From Nocardioides sp. BP30 (GTDB lineage Bacteria > Actinomycetota > Actinomycetes > Propionibacteriales > Nocardioidaceae), in assembly GCF_029873215.1 (NCBI RefSeq), contig NZ_CP123620.1, forward strand, positions 4,092,001 to 4,156,000: a stretch of 64,000 nucleotides of DNA. Reading direction: 5' to 3'. The notes beneath the pieces are model-generated. The model ran no database searches and was not told the DNA's origin. It saw only the letters and a program-made list of their open reading frames with translations. Below, one piece after another: positions 18,252 through 26,875 of this stretch. Position numbers and translations under genes: made by a program. Position 1 is the stretch's first letter, and the number at the start of each line of letters is the position of its first letter.

Positions 18252-19328
18252 TTATCGCCCGGTCTTGGGGGCGAAGATCTTGCCGATGATGCGGGCGATG
18301 AGGTTGAGGATCATGACGATCACGATGAGGACCAGCGCGGCGCCCCAGGCGCGGGCGTAGCCCGGCGGATCGGTGGCATGCGTGCCGAGGGCCGTCGCAC
18401 CGGGTGTCTTGTACTGGTTGAAGATGAAGACCGGCAGCGTCGTCATCCGGCCCGAGAACAGGTTGCCGTTCATCGAGTCGTTGTAACCGGCGGTGACCAG
18501 CAGCGGAGCTGTCTCCCCGATCACGCGCGAGATCGCGAGCACGACGCCGGTCACGATGCCGCCGATGGCGGTCGGCAGCACGACCCGCACGATCGTGCGC
18601 CACTTCGGCACGCCGAGCGCGTACGACGCCTCCCGCAGGTCGCTCGGAACCAGCCGCAGCATCTCCTCGGCCGAACGCACGACCGTCGGGATCATCAGCA
18701 GCGCCAGCGCTATCGCACCGCCGATGCCGGCGCGGAACGCCGGACCGAAGAACATCACCAGCAGTGCCAGCGCGAACAGACCCGCGACGATCGAGGGGAT
18801 CCCGGTCATCACGTCCACCAGGAAGGTGATCAGCCGGGCCAGGCGGCCGCCACGGCCGTACTCGATGAGGTAGATCGCTGTCATCAGGCCGATCGGCACC
18901 GAGATGATGGTGGCGGCGATGGTCACCACGATGGTGCCCTGCAGCGCGTGCAGGATGCCGCCCGGCATCGAGCCGAACACGCCGCGCATCGAGGTGGTCA
19001 GGAAGTGGCCGTTGATCTGCGGCGCGCCCTTCTGGACCACCATGATCAGCAGCCACAGCAGCGGCACGCAGACCACCACGAAGGCGGCCCAGACCAGGTT
19101 GGTCATCAACCGGTCGGTCGCGGCGCGCGGGCCCTCGAGGAAGCGCGACCACAGCGGCAGCGCGAAGACGTAGAGCAGGCCGGCCACGATCAGCAGCGCG
19201 ATCCAGCCCCAGCCGAGCAGCAGCGAGACCAGCCCGGCGACGGCCAGCGCGGCGATCGCCACGACGGCCGGCGCCCAGCGCGGGAGCCGCGGCCGAGCGA
19301 GCGTGGAGGGAGCGAGGAGGGCGGTCAT
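18252..19328 (-). CDS. pstA: Phosphate ABC transporter permease PstA
   Basis: The product is 358 aa. An N-terminal hydrophobic extension of about 90 residues with two TM helices precedes the usual permease core. The core carries the TM segments of a BPD-type permease and the EAA loop (EEMLRLVPSDLREASYALGVPKWRTI) that docks on PstB. The ATG overlaps the pstC stop by 4 bp (ATGA). The ending NLIARIIGKIFAPKTGR is typical. Together with PstC it forms the membrane channel for phosphate. Confidence 0.94.
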   Translation of the reverse strand: MTALLAPSTLARPRLPRWAPAVVAIAALAVAGLVSLLLGWGWIALLIVAGLLYVFALPLWSRFLEGPRAATDRLMTNLVWAAFVVVCVPLLWLLIMVVQKGAPQINGHFLTTSMRGVFGSMPGGILHALQGTIVVTIAATIISVPIGLMTAIYLIEYGRGGRLARLITFLVDVMTGIPSIVAGLFALALLVMFFGPAFRAGIGGAIALALLMIPTVVRSAEEMLRLVPSDLREASYALGVPKWRTIVRVVLPTAIGGIVTGVVLAISRVIGETAPLLVTAGYNDSMNGNLFSGRMTTLPVFIFNQYKTPGATALGTHATDPPGYARAWGAALVLIVIVMILNLIARIIGKIFAPKTGR

Positions 19329-20302
19329 CGGGCGAGCTTCCTCTCACCGCGGCTGATGGCCCATCGGGCGACGAAGTTGACCGCGAAGGTGAACGCGAAC
19401 AGCACCAGGCCGGCAGCGATCAGCACGTGCTGCTTGTCGGCCGTGGCTTCGGCGTAGTTGTTGGCGATGTTGGCCGCGATCGTCTGCGGGCTGGTGTCGC
19501 CGATGATGTCGAGCATGTACTTCGGCGAGGACGAGTAGACCATCGTCACCGCCATGGTCTCGCCGAGCGCGCGACCCAGGCCGAGCATGACGCCCGCGAT
19601 CACGCCGGACTTGGCGTAGGGGAACACCGCGAGCCGGATGACCTCCCAGCGGGTCGCGCCCAGGCCGATCGCCGCCTCCTCGTTGAGCCGCGGCGTCTGC
19701 GCGAAGACCTCGCGGCTGATGGCGGTGATGATCGGCAGGATCATCACGCCCAGCACGAGCGCCGCGGTGAGCGCGGTCTGCCCGTTCGGCGACGCCGGTC
19801 CCTTGAAGAGCGGGATCCAGTTCAGGTAGTCCCCCAGCCAGTTGATCACCGGCTTGAGCGCCTGCGAGAGCGCCCGCCCGCCCCACAGGCCGTAGACGAC
19901 CGAGGGTACGGCGGCCAGCAGGTCGATGACGTAGGCCACCGGCGTGGCCAGTCGGCGCGGGGCGTAGTGGCTGATGAACAGCGCCACCCCGAGAGCGAAC
20001 GGCACCGCCACGATCAGGGCGAGGATCGAGATGAAGACCGTGCCGAACAGCAGCGGACCGACGTACGACCAGAAGTTGGTGAACCCCTGGCCGTAGGTGC
20101 TCGGATCCACGCTCAGCCCGGGAACGCCCTGGATCAGCAGGAAGACGAAGACGCCGGCGAGGACGACGAGTATCAGCAGGCCGGCGCCGAGCGCCGCACC
20201 CGCGAAGATCCGGTCGCCGAGCGCCTGGGGACGCCGTCGGGTTCCGGAGTCTGATCCGGACGGCCCTGAAGGCGTCTGCTCGGGGGAGGCGGTGAGTGAC
20301 AC
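19325..20302 (-). CDS. pstC: Phosphate ABC transporter permease PstC
   Basis: The product is 325 aa with six predicted TM helices. The PstC-specific region AAVPSVVYGLWGGRALSQAL and the EAA loop EEAAIGLGATRWEVIRLAVFP are visible. The start is taken as GTG at 20302 because AGGA lies 6 nt upstream; the open frame extends to 20359, but that region is occupied by a strong hairpin. The N-terminal 30 residues are Pro/Ser/Gly-rich and cytosolic. The gene is second in pstSCAB. Confidence 0.93.
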   Translation of the reverse strand: MSLTASPEQTPSGPSGSDSGTRRRPQALGDRIFAGAALGAGLLILVVLAGVFVFLLIQGVPGLSVDPSTYGQGFTNFWSYVGPLLFGTVFISILALIVAVPFALGVALFISHYAPRRLATPVAYVIDLLAAVPSVVYGLWGGRALSQALKPVINWLGDYLNWIPLFKGPASPNGQTALTAALVLGVMILPIITAISREVFAQTPRLNEEAAIGLGATRWEVIRLAVFPYAKSGVIAGVMLGLGRALGETMAVTMVYSSSPKYMLDIIGDTSPQTIAANIANNYAEATADKQHVLIAAGLVLFAFTFAVNFVARWAISRGERKLAR

Positions 20303-20328
20303 GCAGTTCCTGAGGTCGAAGTGGGTGA

Positions 20329-20357
20329 GCGGCGGCCCGCATCTGGCGGGCCGCCGC
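20329..20357 (-). terminator. Intercistronic hairpin between pstS and pstC
   Basis: GCGGCGGCCCGC and GCGGGCCGCCGC are perfectly complementary with a 5-nt loop. The hairpin lies in the 106-bp gap between the pstS stop and the pstC start. Such a structure would lower read-through or protect pstS mRNA, giving more binding protein than permease, as is usual for binding-protein transporters. Confidence 0.75.
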
Positions 20358-20408
20358 ATCAGGTCTTGCCAGCCCGGGCTCGGCCGACGGCCTCACCCGG
20401 GCTCGGGA

Positions 20409-21524
20409 TCACTTGGCAGCGATCTTGGCGATGATCGCGGTGGCCTTGTCCGACACGTCGCTGCTCAGCGGGGCCGAGCCCGCAGCCGAGGCGCCGGCCT
20501 GCTGGCCGTCCTGGGAGACGATGTAGGACAAGTAGCCCTTGACCAGGTTCGCGGTGTTCGCGTCGCTGTAGGTCGGGCACGCGATCAGGTAGGACACCAG
20601 CAGCAGCGGGTAGGCGCCGTCGGCGCCGTCGGTGCGGTTGACGTCGTAGATCAGCTGGCTGTCGGTGGCCGAGGGGTCCAGGTCCGACTTGGCCACGACG
20701 GCGGCGGCACCCTCGGCCGACGGCGCGTTGTAGGACGAGCCGACCTTGATCGACACGACACCGAGGCCACCGGCCTGGGAGGCGTCGGCGTAGCCGATCG
20801 TGCCGTCACCGCCCTTGATCGCGGTGATGACGCCCGAGGTGCCGTTGCCCGACAGGCCGTCGGTCGAGGGCCAGGTCTGCGAGGGCGCCGAGGACCAGGC
20901 GCCCTCGCCGGCCTTGTTCAGGTACTCGGTGAAGTTCTGCGTGGTGCCGGAGTCGTCCGAGCGGTGCACGGTGTGGATCGCCGTGCTGGGCAGGTTCACG
21001 CCGCTGTTCTGCTGCGCGATCGCCGGGTCGTTCCACTTGGTGATCTTGCCGGCGAAGATCCCGGCGATCGTCTTCGCGTCGAGCTTGAGCGAGTCGACGC
21101 CCTTGAGGTTGAACACGACGGCGATCGGGCTGATGTAGTCCGGGACCTCGATTGGGTCCGCGCCGCACTGGCTCTTGGCCTTGGTGTACTCGTCGGACGG
21201 GTTGGCGATGAACGCGTCCGAGCCGGCGAACGGGTAGGCGCCCGACTCGAAGCTCGTGCGCCCGGCGCCGGAACCGACGGGGTCGTAGGTGATGGTCACG
21301 CCGGAGTTCTTCTGCTGGTAGGCAGCCATCCAGGCCTGCTGGGCGGAGCCCTGAGCGCTCGAACCACCAGCGGCGAGCTTGCCGCTGACGGAGCCGCCAG
21401 CGGCGGCCGAGTCGGACGAGTTGTCGCTGGCGTTGTTGTTGTCGTCGCCGCAGGCGGCGAGGGACGCCGCCAGCGCGAGAGCAGCAACACCCGGGACGAC
21501 GGCCCGGCGGAGGGAGGTCTTCAC
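20409..21524 (-). CDS. pstS: Phosphate-binding lipoprotein PstS
   Basis: The product is 371 aa. The signal peptide ends in the lipobox LAAC (Cys near residue 25), followed by an Asp/Asn/Ser-rich tether. Phosphate-binding segments typical of PstS are AGGSSAQGSAQQAW, DPVGSGAGRTSF, AGSDAF and VHRSDDSGTTQNFTEYL. GTG at 21524 is preferred as start, with AGGAG 8-12 nt upstream; the ATG at 21545 lacks a ribosome-binding site. It is first in the pst operon. A PHO-box-like direct repeat lies 74-95 bp upstream, so induction by phosphate limitation through PhoP is expected. Confidence 0.94.
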   Translation of the reverse strand: MKTSLRRAVVPGVAALALAASLAACGDDNNNASDNSSDSAAAGGSVSGKLAAGGSSAQGSAQQAWMAAYQQKNSGVTITYDPVGSGAGRTSFESGAYPFAGSDAFIANPSDEYTKAKSQCGADPIEVPDYISPIAVVFNLKGVDSLKLDAKTIAGIFAGKITKWNDPAIAQQNSGVNLPSTAIHTVHRSDDSGTTQNFTEYLNKAGEGAWSSAPSQTWPSTDGLSGNGTSGVITAIKGGDGTIGYADASQAGGLGVVSIKVGSSYNAPSAEGAAAVVAKSDLDPSATDSQLIYDVNRTDGADGAYPLLLVSYLIACPTYSDANTANLVKGYLSYIVSQDGQQAGASAAGSAPLSSDVSDKATAIIAKIAAK

Positions 21525-21597
21525 TTCAGTTTCTCCTGTGGTCATACGCAGGTTGACGTCAGCGAAGGTAGGCAGCCGAAGTGACCGGATCCGGGGC

Positions 21598-21619
21598 CGT
21601 CGGTGAACGGGGCGTGAAC
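21598..21619 (-). promoter_or_regulatory. PHO-box-like direct repeat upstream of pstS
   Basis: On the minus strand GTTCACGCCCC is followed directly by GTTCACCGACG: two 11-bp units of the form GTTCAC-n5, as in PhoP boxes of Streptomyces. A further GTTCACC occurs about 50 bp upstream (near 21668-21674). TACCTT downstream could be the -10 element. Confidence 0.75.
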
Positions 21620-21692
21620 GCAACCTGCCGTCTCGGAGACGAAATCGCGTGGAGGAGGCGGATAGTGGGTGAACTCGCCGTCCTGGGACTTG

Positions 21693-22583
21693 TCAGAGCG
21701 GTAGGTGCCGCTCTATAGCGACGACCTTTCCCTTGCGCAGGTGGAGCACCGCCATCTCCCCTTTCTCCAAGGCGAGCTTCCTCATGCCCAGGGCCGCGAA
21801 GATCATGGGCAGGACCGGGCGGTGGCTGCACACCACCAGCGGCCCACGCGCGGCCAGGTCACGCGCGAGCCCGAGGATCAGCGCACCCGTCGGCACCTCG
21901 GCCGCGCCCTCCTCGCTGAGCAGCGTGGTGGACTCCAGCCGTACGTCGGCGACGGCGGCGTACGGCTCGACCGTCTGCCGGCAGCGCTCGCTGGTGGAGG
22001 TGACGATCCGGGTGACCCCGTAGGCGGCGAGCACGCCGGGAAGCCGCGCCGCCTGGCGCTTGCCGGCCGCCAGCAGCGGCCGCTCCGGGTCCGCACCGCG
22101 CCAGGTGTCGCGAGCACGGGCCTCGCCGTGCCGCAGCACGATCAGGGGGTACGTCGTCTTGCGGGCGGCGATCGCCTCGCGCAGCGTGGCCCGGTCATGC
22201 GGGTAGGTCAGCATCCGGCTCGCGTCGGCGATCGGCACCCAGGCGGCCCGGTCGATCTCGCCGGGGCGCTGGTAGCCGCTGACGTCGTCGTCCCCACCCT
22301 CGCGCACCCGTCCCGTCCAGTAGCTCACCCGCTTCCAACCGCGGCCGACGCGGTAGCGCTGCGGCCGCAGCGGCCGGGCGAGCCGGATCGGGAGCCCTGT
22401 CTCCTCCTCGACCTCGCGGACGGCGGCAGCGGTGACGTGCTCGCCGCGGTCGAGCTTGCCCTTGGGGAAGGACCAGTCGTCGTACTTGGGCCGGTGCACC
22501 AGCAGGACCTCGCGGCACTCGCCCTTGCGCCGACGGAAGACGACGGCCCCCGCGGCCTCGATGTCCCGGGTGGGTGCACGCAT
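21693..22583 (-). CDS. mutT1: MutT1-type Nudix hydrolase fused to histidine phosphatase
   Basis: The product is 296 aa with two domains. Residues 1-135 form a Nudix hydrolase with the box GKLDRGEHVTAAAVREVEEE-TG. Residues about 145-296 form a histidine-phosphatase domain with LRHGEAR and a second histidine in SHRPVLPM. Mycobacterial MutT1 has the same architecture and cleans 8-oxo-guanine nucleotides (8-oxo-GTP/dGTP) and diadenosine polyphosphates. In M. tuberculosis mutT1 (Rv2985) adjoins ppk; here ppk is in the same phosphate block but 7 kb away. The gene is divergent from the membrane-anchored protein gene. Confidence 0.88.
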   Translation of the reverse strand: MRAPTRDIEAAGAVVFRRRKGECREVLLVHRPKYDDWSFPKGKLDRGEHVTAAAVREVEEETGLPIRLARPLRPQRYRVGRGWKRVSYWTGRVREGGDDDVSGYQRPGEIDRAAWVPIADASRMLTYPHDRATLREAIAARKTTYPLIVLRHGEARARDTWRGADPERPLLAAGKRQAARLPGVLAAYGVTRIVTSTSERCRQTVEPYAAVADVRLESTTLLSEEGAAEVPTGALILGLARDLAARGPLVVCSHRPVLPMIFAALGMRKLALEKGEMAVLHLRKGKVVAIERHLPL

Positions 22584-22658
22584 GGGGGTAGGTTATGCGG
22601 CTCCTCGCAGCGTCGGGCAGCAGGCGCACGCATGGGCCGGTGGCCTAGGTTGTCCACC

Positions 22659-23708
22659 GTGGCGTTGCGACGGATGCGGACCCGGACGATCGCGCTGGCG
22701 ACGGCGGTGGTGGTCCTCCTCGGTGTCGCCGTGGTGGTCGGGGTGAAGGCCTGGGACGCCGCACGCCGCAGCGACCTCCAGCGGGCGATGGCGCTGGCGC
22801 CGAAGGATGCGCAGCGCTACTCCTGGACGGACTGGGCGGCCGTGCGTGCCGCGCTCGGGACCTCCTCGGACAGCAAGCTCCTCGACGCCGGGTACGACGC
22901 AGACCTCACGCCGGCCTCCTCCCTGACCACGTCGGTGGACCTGATGCACTCGGCGTTCGGCTTCACCCCGGCGACCCTGTCCTGGGAGCTCCTCACCCAG
23001 TCGACCAGCGGCGCGACGCTGCTGCTGCGCGTCGCGGACTCGGTGTCCTTCGCCAGCATCCGCACGCACCTGAAAGCCGCCGGCTTCACCGCGCCCCAGG
23101 GCGCCGACGGGGTGTGGGACGGCAGTGCCGTGGACGGCACGGGCGGCGTACCGATCCTGTCCTACGTCTCCCTCGACGAGCATCGCCACCTGGTGGTCAC
23201 CAGCGACACCGACAGCTTCCTCGCCCAGGCGGTCGACAAGCTCGGCGCAGGGTCGGTGCCGCAGCCGATCGCGCGGGTGGTCGATGCCGTCGACGAGCCG
23301 CTGGCGGCCGAGATCTACGACGGCGACTACACCTGCGGCAAGCTCGCCATGGGCAACGCCGACCCGACCGACGAGGCGCAGGGCGTCCAGCTGATCAGCG
23401 AGGCGGGCAAGGTCAACCCCGTGCTCGGGTTCGCCATGGCGCGCGAGCCGGGGCCCGGGGGCAAGGCCGGCGACGTCCGCGTGGCCCTCGCCTTCGCCAA
23501 CCACGACCAGGCCGTCACCAACGCCACCACCCGGGCGAAGCTGGCCAGCGGCCAGGCACCCGGCCAGGGCGGCACGTTCCCCGACCGGTTCACGCTCGGC
23601 AAGGTGGCCGCCAGCGGCGCGGTGGTGACGATGGCGCTGCGGCCGAAGAACGATTCCCCGGTGCTCTCGGACCTGTCGACGGGTCCGTTGTTGTTCGCTA
23701 CGTGTTGA
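22659..23708 (+). CDS. Membrane-anchored extracytoplasmic protein of unknown function
   Basis: The product is 349 aa, of no family I recognise. One N-terminal TM helix (TIALATAVVVLLGVAVVVGV) follows a basic start, leaving about 310 residues outside. The exported part begins with SDLQRAMALAPKDAQRYSWTDWAAVRAALG and has alternating hydrophobic beta-strand patterns. GTG at 22659, with an AGG-type site upstream, is chosen; an ATG at 22632 in frame is the alternative. It is divergent from mutT1 and convergent with copA, where a 17-bp inverted repeat separates the two genes. A lipoprotein-like substrate-binding role is possible but unsupported. Confidence 0.7.
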   Translation: MALRRMRTRTIALATAVVVLLGVAVVVGVKAWDAARRSDLQRAMALAPKDAQRYSWTDWAAVRAALGTSSDSKLLDAGYDADLTPASSLTTSVDLMHSAFGFTPATLSWELLTQSTSGATLLLRVADSVSFASIRTHLKAAGFTAPQGADGVWDGSAVDGTGGVPILSYVSLDEHRHLVVTSDTDSFLAQAVDKLGAGSVPQPIARVVDAVDEPLAAEIYDGDYTCGKLAMGNADPTDEAQGVQLISEAGKVNPVLGFAMAREPGPGGKAGDVRVALAFANHDQAVTNATTRAKLASGQAPGQGGTFPDRFTLGKVAASGAVVTMALRPKNDSPVLSDLSTGPLLFATC

Positions 23709-23716
23709 GGCTTTGG

Positions 23717-23785
23717 CGGGGTAGTCCGGGGCGCAACGCAGGCCTAGCCGCCCGCAACCCCTGATTTCCGCCCCGGACTACCCCG
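23717..23785. repeat. 17-bp perfect inverted repeat at convergent gene ends
   Basis: CGGGGTAGTCCGGGGCG and CGCCCCGGACTACCCCG are separated by 35 nt. The right arm covers the last codons and stop of copA. It can act as a bidirectional terminator; the long loop is unusual for that and would also fit a small mobile palindrome. Confidence 0.75.
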
Positions 23786-25940
23786 AGAATCGCCGCAACC
23801 GCAGGCTGTTCCCCACCACACACAACGAGGAGAGCGCCATCGCGGCACCGGCCAGCATCGGCTCGAGGCGACCGGAGACCGCCAGCGGGATGAGCACCAC
23901 GTTGTAGCCGAAGGCCCAGGCCAGGTTGGCACGGATGGTGCCGAGGGTGGCACGCGCGAGCCGGACCGCCGTGGGGACCAGCCCCAGATCACCGCGGACC
24001 AGCGTCAGGTCACCGGCCGCGATGGCCGCATCGGCGCCGGTGCCCATGGCGATGCCCAGATCGGCGGTGGCGAGCGCCGCCGCGTCGTTGACCCCGTCAC
24101 CGACCATCGCCACGACCCGCCCCTCCCCCTGGAGGGCACGGACGTGCGCGGCCTTCTCCTCAGGCAGTACGCCGCTGATCACCGCGGTGATCCCCACCTC
24201 GCCCGCGACCGTGCGGGCGGCGCGCTCGTGGTCCCCGGTCAGCAGGACCGGCTCGAGGCCGAGCCGACGCAGCCCGGCGACGGCGTCGGCCGCGCCCTCC
24301 TTGAGGGTGTCGGCGACGACGAGGACACCTCGCGCCGAGCCGTCCCAGCCGACCGCCACAGCGGTGGCTCCGGCGGCCTCGGCCCGCTCCACGGCGTCCT
24401 GGAGGGCCTCGTCGAGCGGCAACCCGCGCGAGCGCAGCAGATCCGGCCGCCCGACGACCACCCGCCGGCCCTCGACCGTTCCCTCCGCACCCAGACCGGG
24501 GAGGGCGGCAAAGTCATCGACCGAGGGCGGGTTCGTCGAGTCGGCGCCCGCGATCGCCCGCGCGATCGGATGCTCGGAGGCTGACTCCACAGCGGCGGCG
24601 CGGCGCCGTACGTCCGGTTCGGAGGCCGACGCGCCCGCGACCACCTCGATCAGCCGCAGCTCGCCGCGGGTCACGGTGCCGGTCTTGTCCAGCACGACGG
24701 TGTCGACGCGGCGGGTGGACTCCAGGACCTCGGGCCCGCGCAGCAGCACGCCGAGCTGGGCGCCGCGACCGGTGCCCACGAGCAGCGCGGTGGGGGTGGC
24801 CAGACCCAGCGCGCAGGGACACGCGACGATGAGGACGGCGACGGCGGCGCTCATCGCCCCGGAGGCCGGCTGGCCGGCGACCAGCCAGCCGACGAAGGTC
24901 AGCAGGGCGATGACCAGGACCGTCGGCACGAAGTACGCCGAGACCCGGTCCGCGAGCCGCTGAGCCGCCGCCTTGCCGCTCTGCGCCTCCTCGACCAGCC
25001 GGGCGATCCGCGCCAGCTGGGTGTCGGCGCCGACGCCCGACGCGCGGACGACGAGGCGCCCGTGGGTGTTGAGCGTGCCGCCGGTGACCGGAACCCCGGC
25101 GCCCACCTCCACCGGCACCGGCTCGCCGGTGAGCAGCGAGGCATCGACGGCGGACGCTCCGGACTCCACGACGCCGTCCGTGGCGATCCGCTCCCCCGGC
25201 CGCACCACGAACAGCTCGCCCACGGCCAGCCGCCCGATCGGCACCGTGACCTCGACGCCGTCGCGCAGGACGTGCACCTGCTTGGCGCCCAGGGTCATCA
25301 GCGCGCGCAGCGCCTCCCCCGCGCTCCGCTTCGCCCGGTGCTCGAGCACGCGCCCGGCCAGCAGGAAGGTCGTCACCGTCGCGGCGACCTCGAGGTAGAC
25401 CTCGCCCGAGCCCAGCAACGCACCCAGCGACCAGAGATAGGAGACGACGACGCCCAGCGAGACCAGCGTGTCCATCGTGGTGGCGCCGTGCCGCAGGTTC
25501 GCCAGGGCAGCGCGGTGGAACGGCCAGGCCGCCCACGTCACCACCGGTGTGGCCAGGGCGAACGTCACCCAGGCCCATCCGGTGCCATGCCCGTCGGCGA
25601 GGGGCGCGAGCATCGCGATCGCCACGATCGGCACGCTGAGCACCGCGGCGACCACGAGCCGTCGGATCAGCGGATCGGGCGCCCCGCTCGGCTCCGCATC
25701 GGAGCCCGGGTCGACGTCCGGGACGGGCGCGGCGTCGTAGCCGGCGGCCACCACTGCCGCGACCAGGTCGTCGGCCCCGATGCCCTCGGCGTACTCGACC
25801 CGGGCCTTCTCGGTGGCGTAGTTCACGCTCGCGCTGACCCCGTCGAGCCTGTTGAGCTTGCGCTCGATCCGGTTGGCGCAGGAGGCGCACGTCATCCCCG
25901 TGATGGCGAGTTCGAGCTGGCGGCTGGGCGAGGCGGTCAT
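23778..25940 (-). CDS. copA: Copper-exporting P1B-type ATPase
   Basis: The product is 720 aa. An N-terminal metal-binding (HMA) domain carries GMTCASCANRIE; TM helices, the actuator motif LLTGEPVPV, the metal-site helix ACPCALGLATP, the phosphorylation site DKTGTVTRG, an HP motif (SEHPIARAIAG) and GDGVNDAAAL follow in order. CPC in the transport helix indicates Cu(I)/Ag(I) export to the outside. The ATG overlaps the copZ stop by 4 bp. With copZ and csoR it forms a copper-responsive operon. Length and motifs are complete. Confidence 0.95.
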   Translation of the reverse strand: MTASPSRQLELAITGMTCASCANRIERKLNRLDGVSASVNYATEKARVEYAEGIGADDLVAAVVAAGYDAAPVPDVDPGSDAEPSGAPDPLIRRLVVAAVLSVPIVAIAMLAPLADGHGTGWAWVTFALATPVVTWAAWPFHRAALANLRHGATTMDTLVSLGVVVSYLWSLGALLGSGEVYLEVAATVTTFLLAGRVLEHRAKRSAGEALRALMTLGAKQVHVLRDGVEVTVPIGRLAVGELFVVRPGERIATDGVVESGASAVDASLLTGEPVPVEVGAGVPVTGGTLNTHGRLVVRASGVGADTQLARIARLVEEAQSGKAAAQRLADRVSAYFVPTVLVIALLTFVGWLVAGQPASGAMSAAVAVLIVACPCALGLATPTALLVGTGRGAQLGVLLRGPEVLESTRRVDTVVLDKTGTVTRGELRLIEVVAGASASEPDVRRRAAAVESASEHPIARAIAGADSTNPPSVDDFAALPGLGAEGTVEGRRVVVGRPDLLRSRGLPLDEALQDAVERAEAAGATAVAVGWDGSARGVLVVADTLKEGAADAVAGLRRLGLEPVLLTGDHERAARTVAGEVGITAVISGVLPEEKAAHVRALQGEGRVVAMVGDGVNDAAALATADLGIAMGTGADAAIAAGDLTLVRGDLGLVPTAVRLARATLGTIRANLAWAFGYNVVLIPLAVSGRLEPMLAGAAMALSSLCVVGNSLRLRRFSG

Positions 25941-26140
25941 CGCAGCGCGTACCCCGCTTCCACCACGGCCCGGGCGACGTCCTCCCGCTCCAGCGGTACG
26001 TCGGAGGTCACGCGCAACCCGCCCGACGCCAGGTCGACCTCGACGGCGCTGACACCCGGCAGAGCCGAGACCTCCTCGCTCACCGAGGCGACGCAGTGCT
26101 GGCAGGTCATGCCCTCGACGGTGCCTTCGAAGGTGCTCAT
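25937..26140 (-). CDS. copZ: Copper chaperone, HMA domain protein
   Basis: The 67-aa ferredoxin-like HMA domain has the Cu(I) site GMTCQHC near its N-terminus (residues 10-16). It shuttles Cu(I) to CopA in the cytosol. It overlaps both neighbours by 4 bp (ATGA at each end), so csoR, copZ and copA are translationally coupled. Confidence 0.93.
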   Translation of the reverse strand: MSTFEGTVEGMTCQHCVASVSEEVSALPGVSAVEVDLASGGLRVTSDVPLEREDVARAVVEAGYALR

Positions 26141-26424
26141 GAGCGCACCAGCCGGGTGATCGCCTCGACGGCCTCGGTGACCTTCTCCTGCGCCTCCGCG
26201 TCGCTGCTGCGGGCGGCGTCGACCACGCAGTGGCTCATGTGCTCCTCCAGCAGGCCCAGCGAGACGGCGTGCAGCGCCTTCGTCATCGCCGAGATCTGCG
26301 TGAGGATGTCGATGCAGTACTGCTCCTCCTCGACCATCCGCGCGACGCCGCGCGCCTGGCCCTCGATGCGTCGCAGTCGTTTGAGGTAGTCGTCCTTGCG
26401 GTGGATGTAGCCGTGCTCGCTCAT
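26137..26424 (-). CDS. csoR: Copper-sensing repressor CsoR
   Basis: The product is 95 aa and all-helical, with no HTH. The Cu(I) ligands of CsoR are present as Cys in EEQYCIDIL and His/Cys in EEHMSHCVVD. Apo-CsoR represses and Cu(I) binding releases DNA. The start is ATG at 26424 (MSEHGYIHRKDDYL); the 12-residue upstream extension of the open frame overlaps the operator. The palindrome TACCCCCTAGGGGTA lies 18 bp upstream, so the operon is autoregulated. Confidence 0.94.
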   Translation of the reverse strand: MSEHGYIHRKDDYLKRLRRIEGQARGVARMVEEEQYCIDILTQISAMTKALHAVSLGLLEEHMSHCVVDAARSSDAEAQEKVTEAVEAITRLVRS

Positions 26425-26441
26425 GGAGTCGAACTTACCCC

Positions 26442-26456
26442 TACCCCCTAGGGGTA
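26442..26456. promoter_or_regulatory. CsoR operator palindrome
   Basis: TACCCCCTAGGGGTA matches the known CsoR operator core (TACCCC-TAGGGG-type GC-rich palindrome). It is placed directly upstream of csoR. Confidence 0.85.
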
Positions 26457-26493
26457 TCAAGGCTGCAGGCGGAATCGCCTCCGACTCCGGAAC

Positions 26494-26658
26494 TCAGGAC
26501 CCTCGGCGGGCGTGCGGAACCACCCCAAGGATCTCGTCGATCTCCTCGGTGCTGAGGTGCTCCTCGGACTCGCTCGCGGCGATGATCAGGTTGGTGGTCA
26601 GCTCGACCTCCCCGAGCAGGTCCGCGTCTTCGAGCGAGACGTCGAACTGGTCGTGCAC
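26494..26658 (-). CDS. 54-aa conserved acidic protein
   Basis: A GTG start at 26658, with AGGAGGACCAG directly upstream, opens a 54-aa acidic frame beginning MHDQFDVSLEDADLLGEVEL and ending VVPHARRGS. The middle contains TTNLIIAASESEEHLSTEEI, then DEILGV. Similar short proteins with a LLGEIELxxxLIIAA core occur widely in Streptomyces and relatives without a known function; this is from memory of the family. Excellent ribosome-binding site and codon usage support a real gene. It lies between csoR and the cold-shock gene, on the same strand as both. Confidence 0.8.
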   Translation of the reverse strand: MHDQFDVSLEDADLLGEVELTTNLIIAASESEEHLSTEEIDEILGVVPHARRGS

Positions 26659-26836
26659 CTGGTCCTCCTCATCACCGGGCCACCGAGGTCCTCACGACCC
26701 CGGGCGAAACCCCGATGTTTCCTTCCCTGTCAAGATTACGTCCAAACACCAACATGGCCGCCCCGACATGACCGGCGCGGAGCCAGGCTTTACCCAACCT
26801 GGATGACGCCTGATCGCGAGTCCCGGAAATGGCACG

Positions 26837-26864
26837 AGGCCCCGACCTCGCGGTCGGGGCCTCG
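26837..26864 (-). terminator. Terminator hairpin of the cold-shock gene
   Basis: GAGGCCCCGACC and GGTCGGGGCCTC pair perfectly over 12 bp with a 4-nt loop, starting 11 nt after the stop of the cold-shock gene. Confidence 0.88.
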
Positions 26865-26875
26865 TTCTGATCGGA

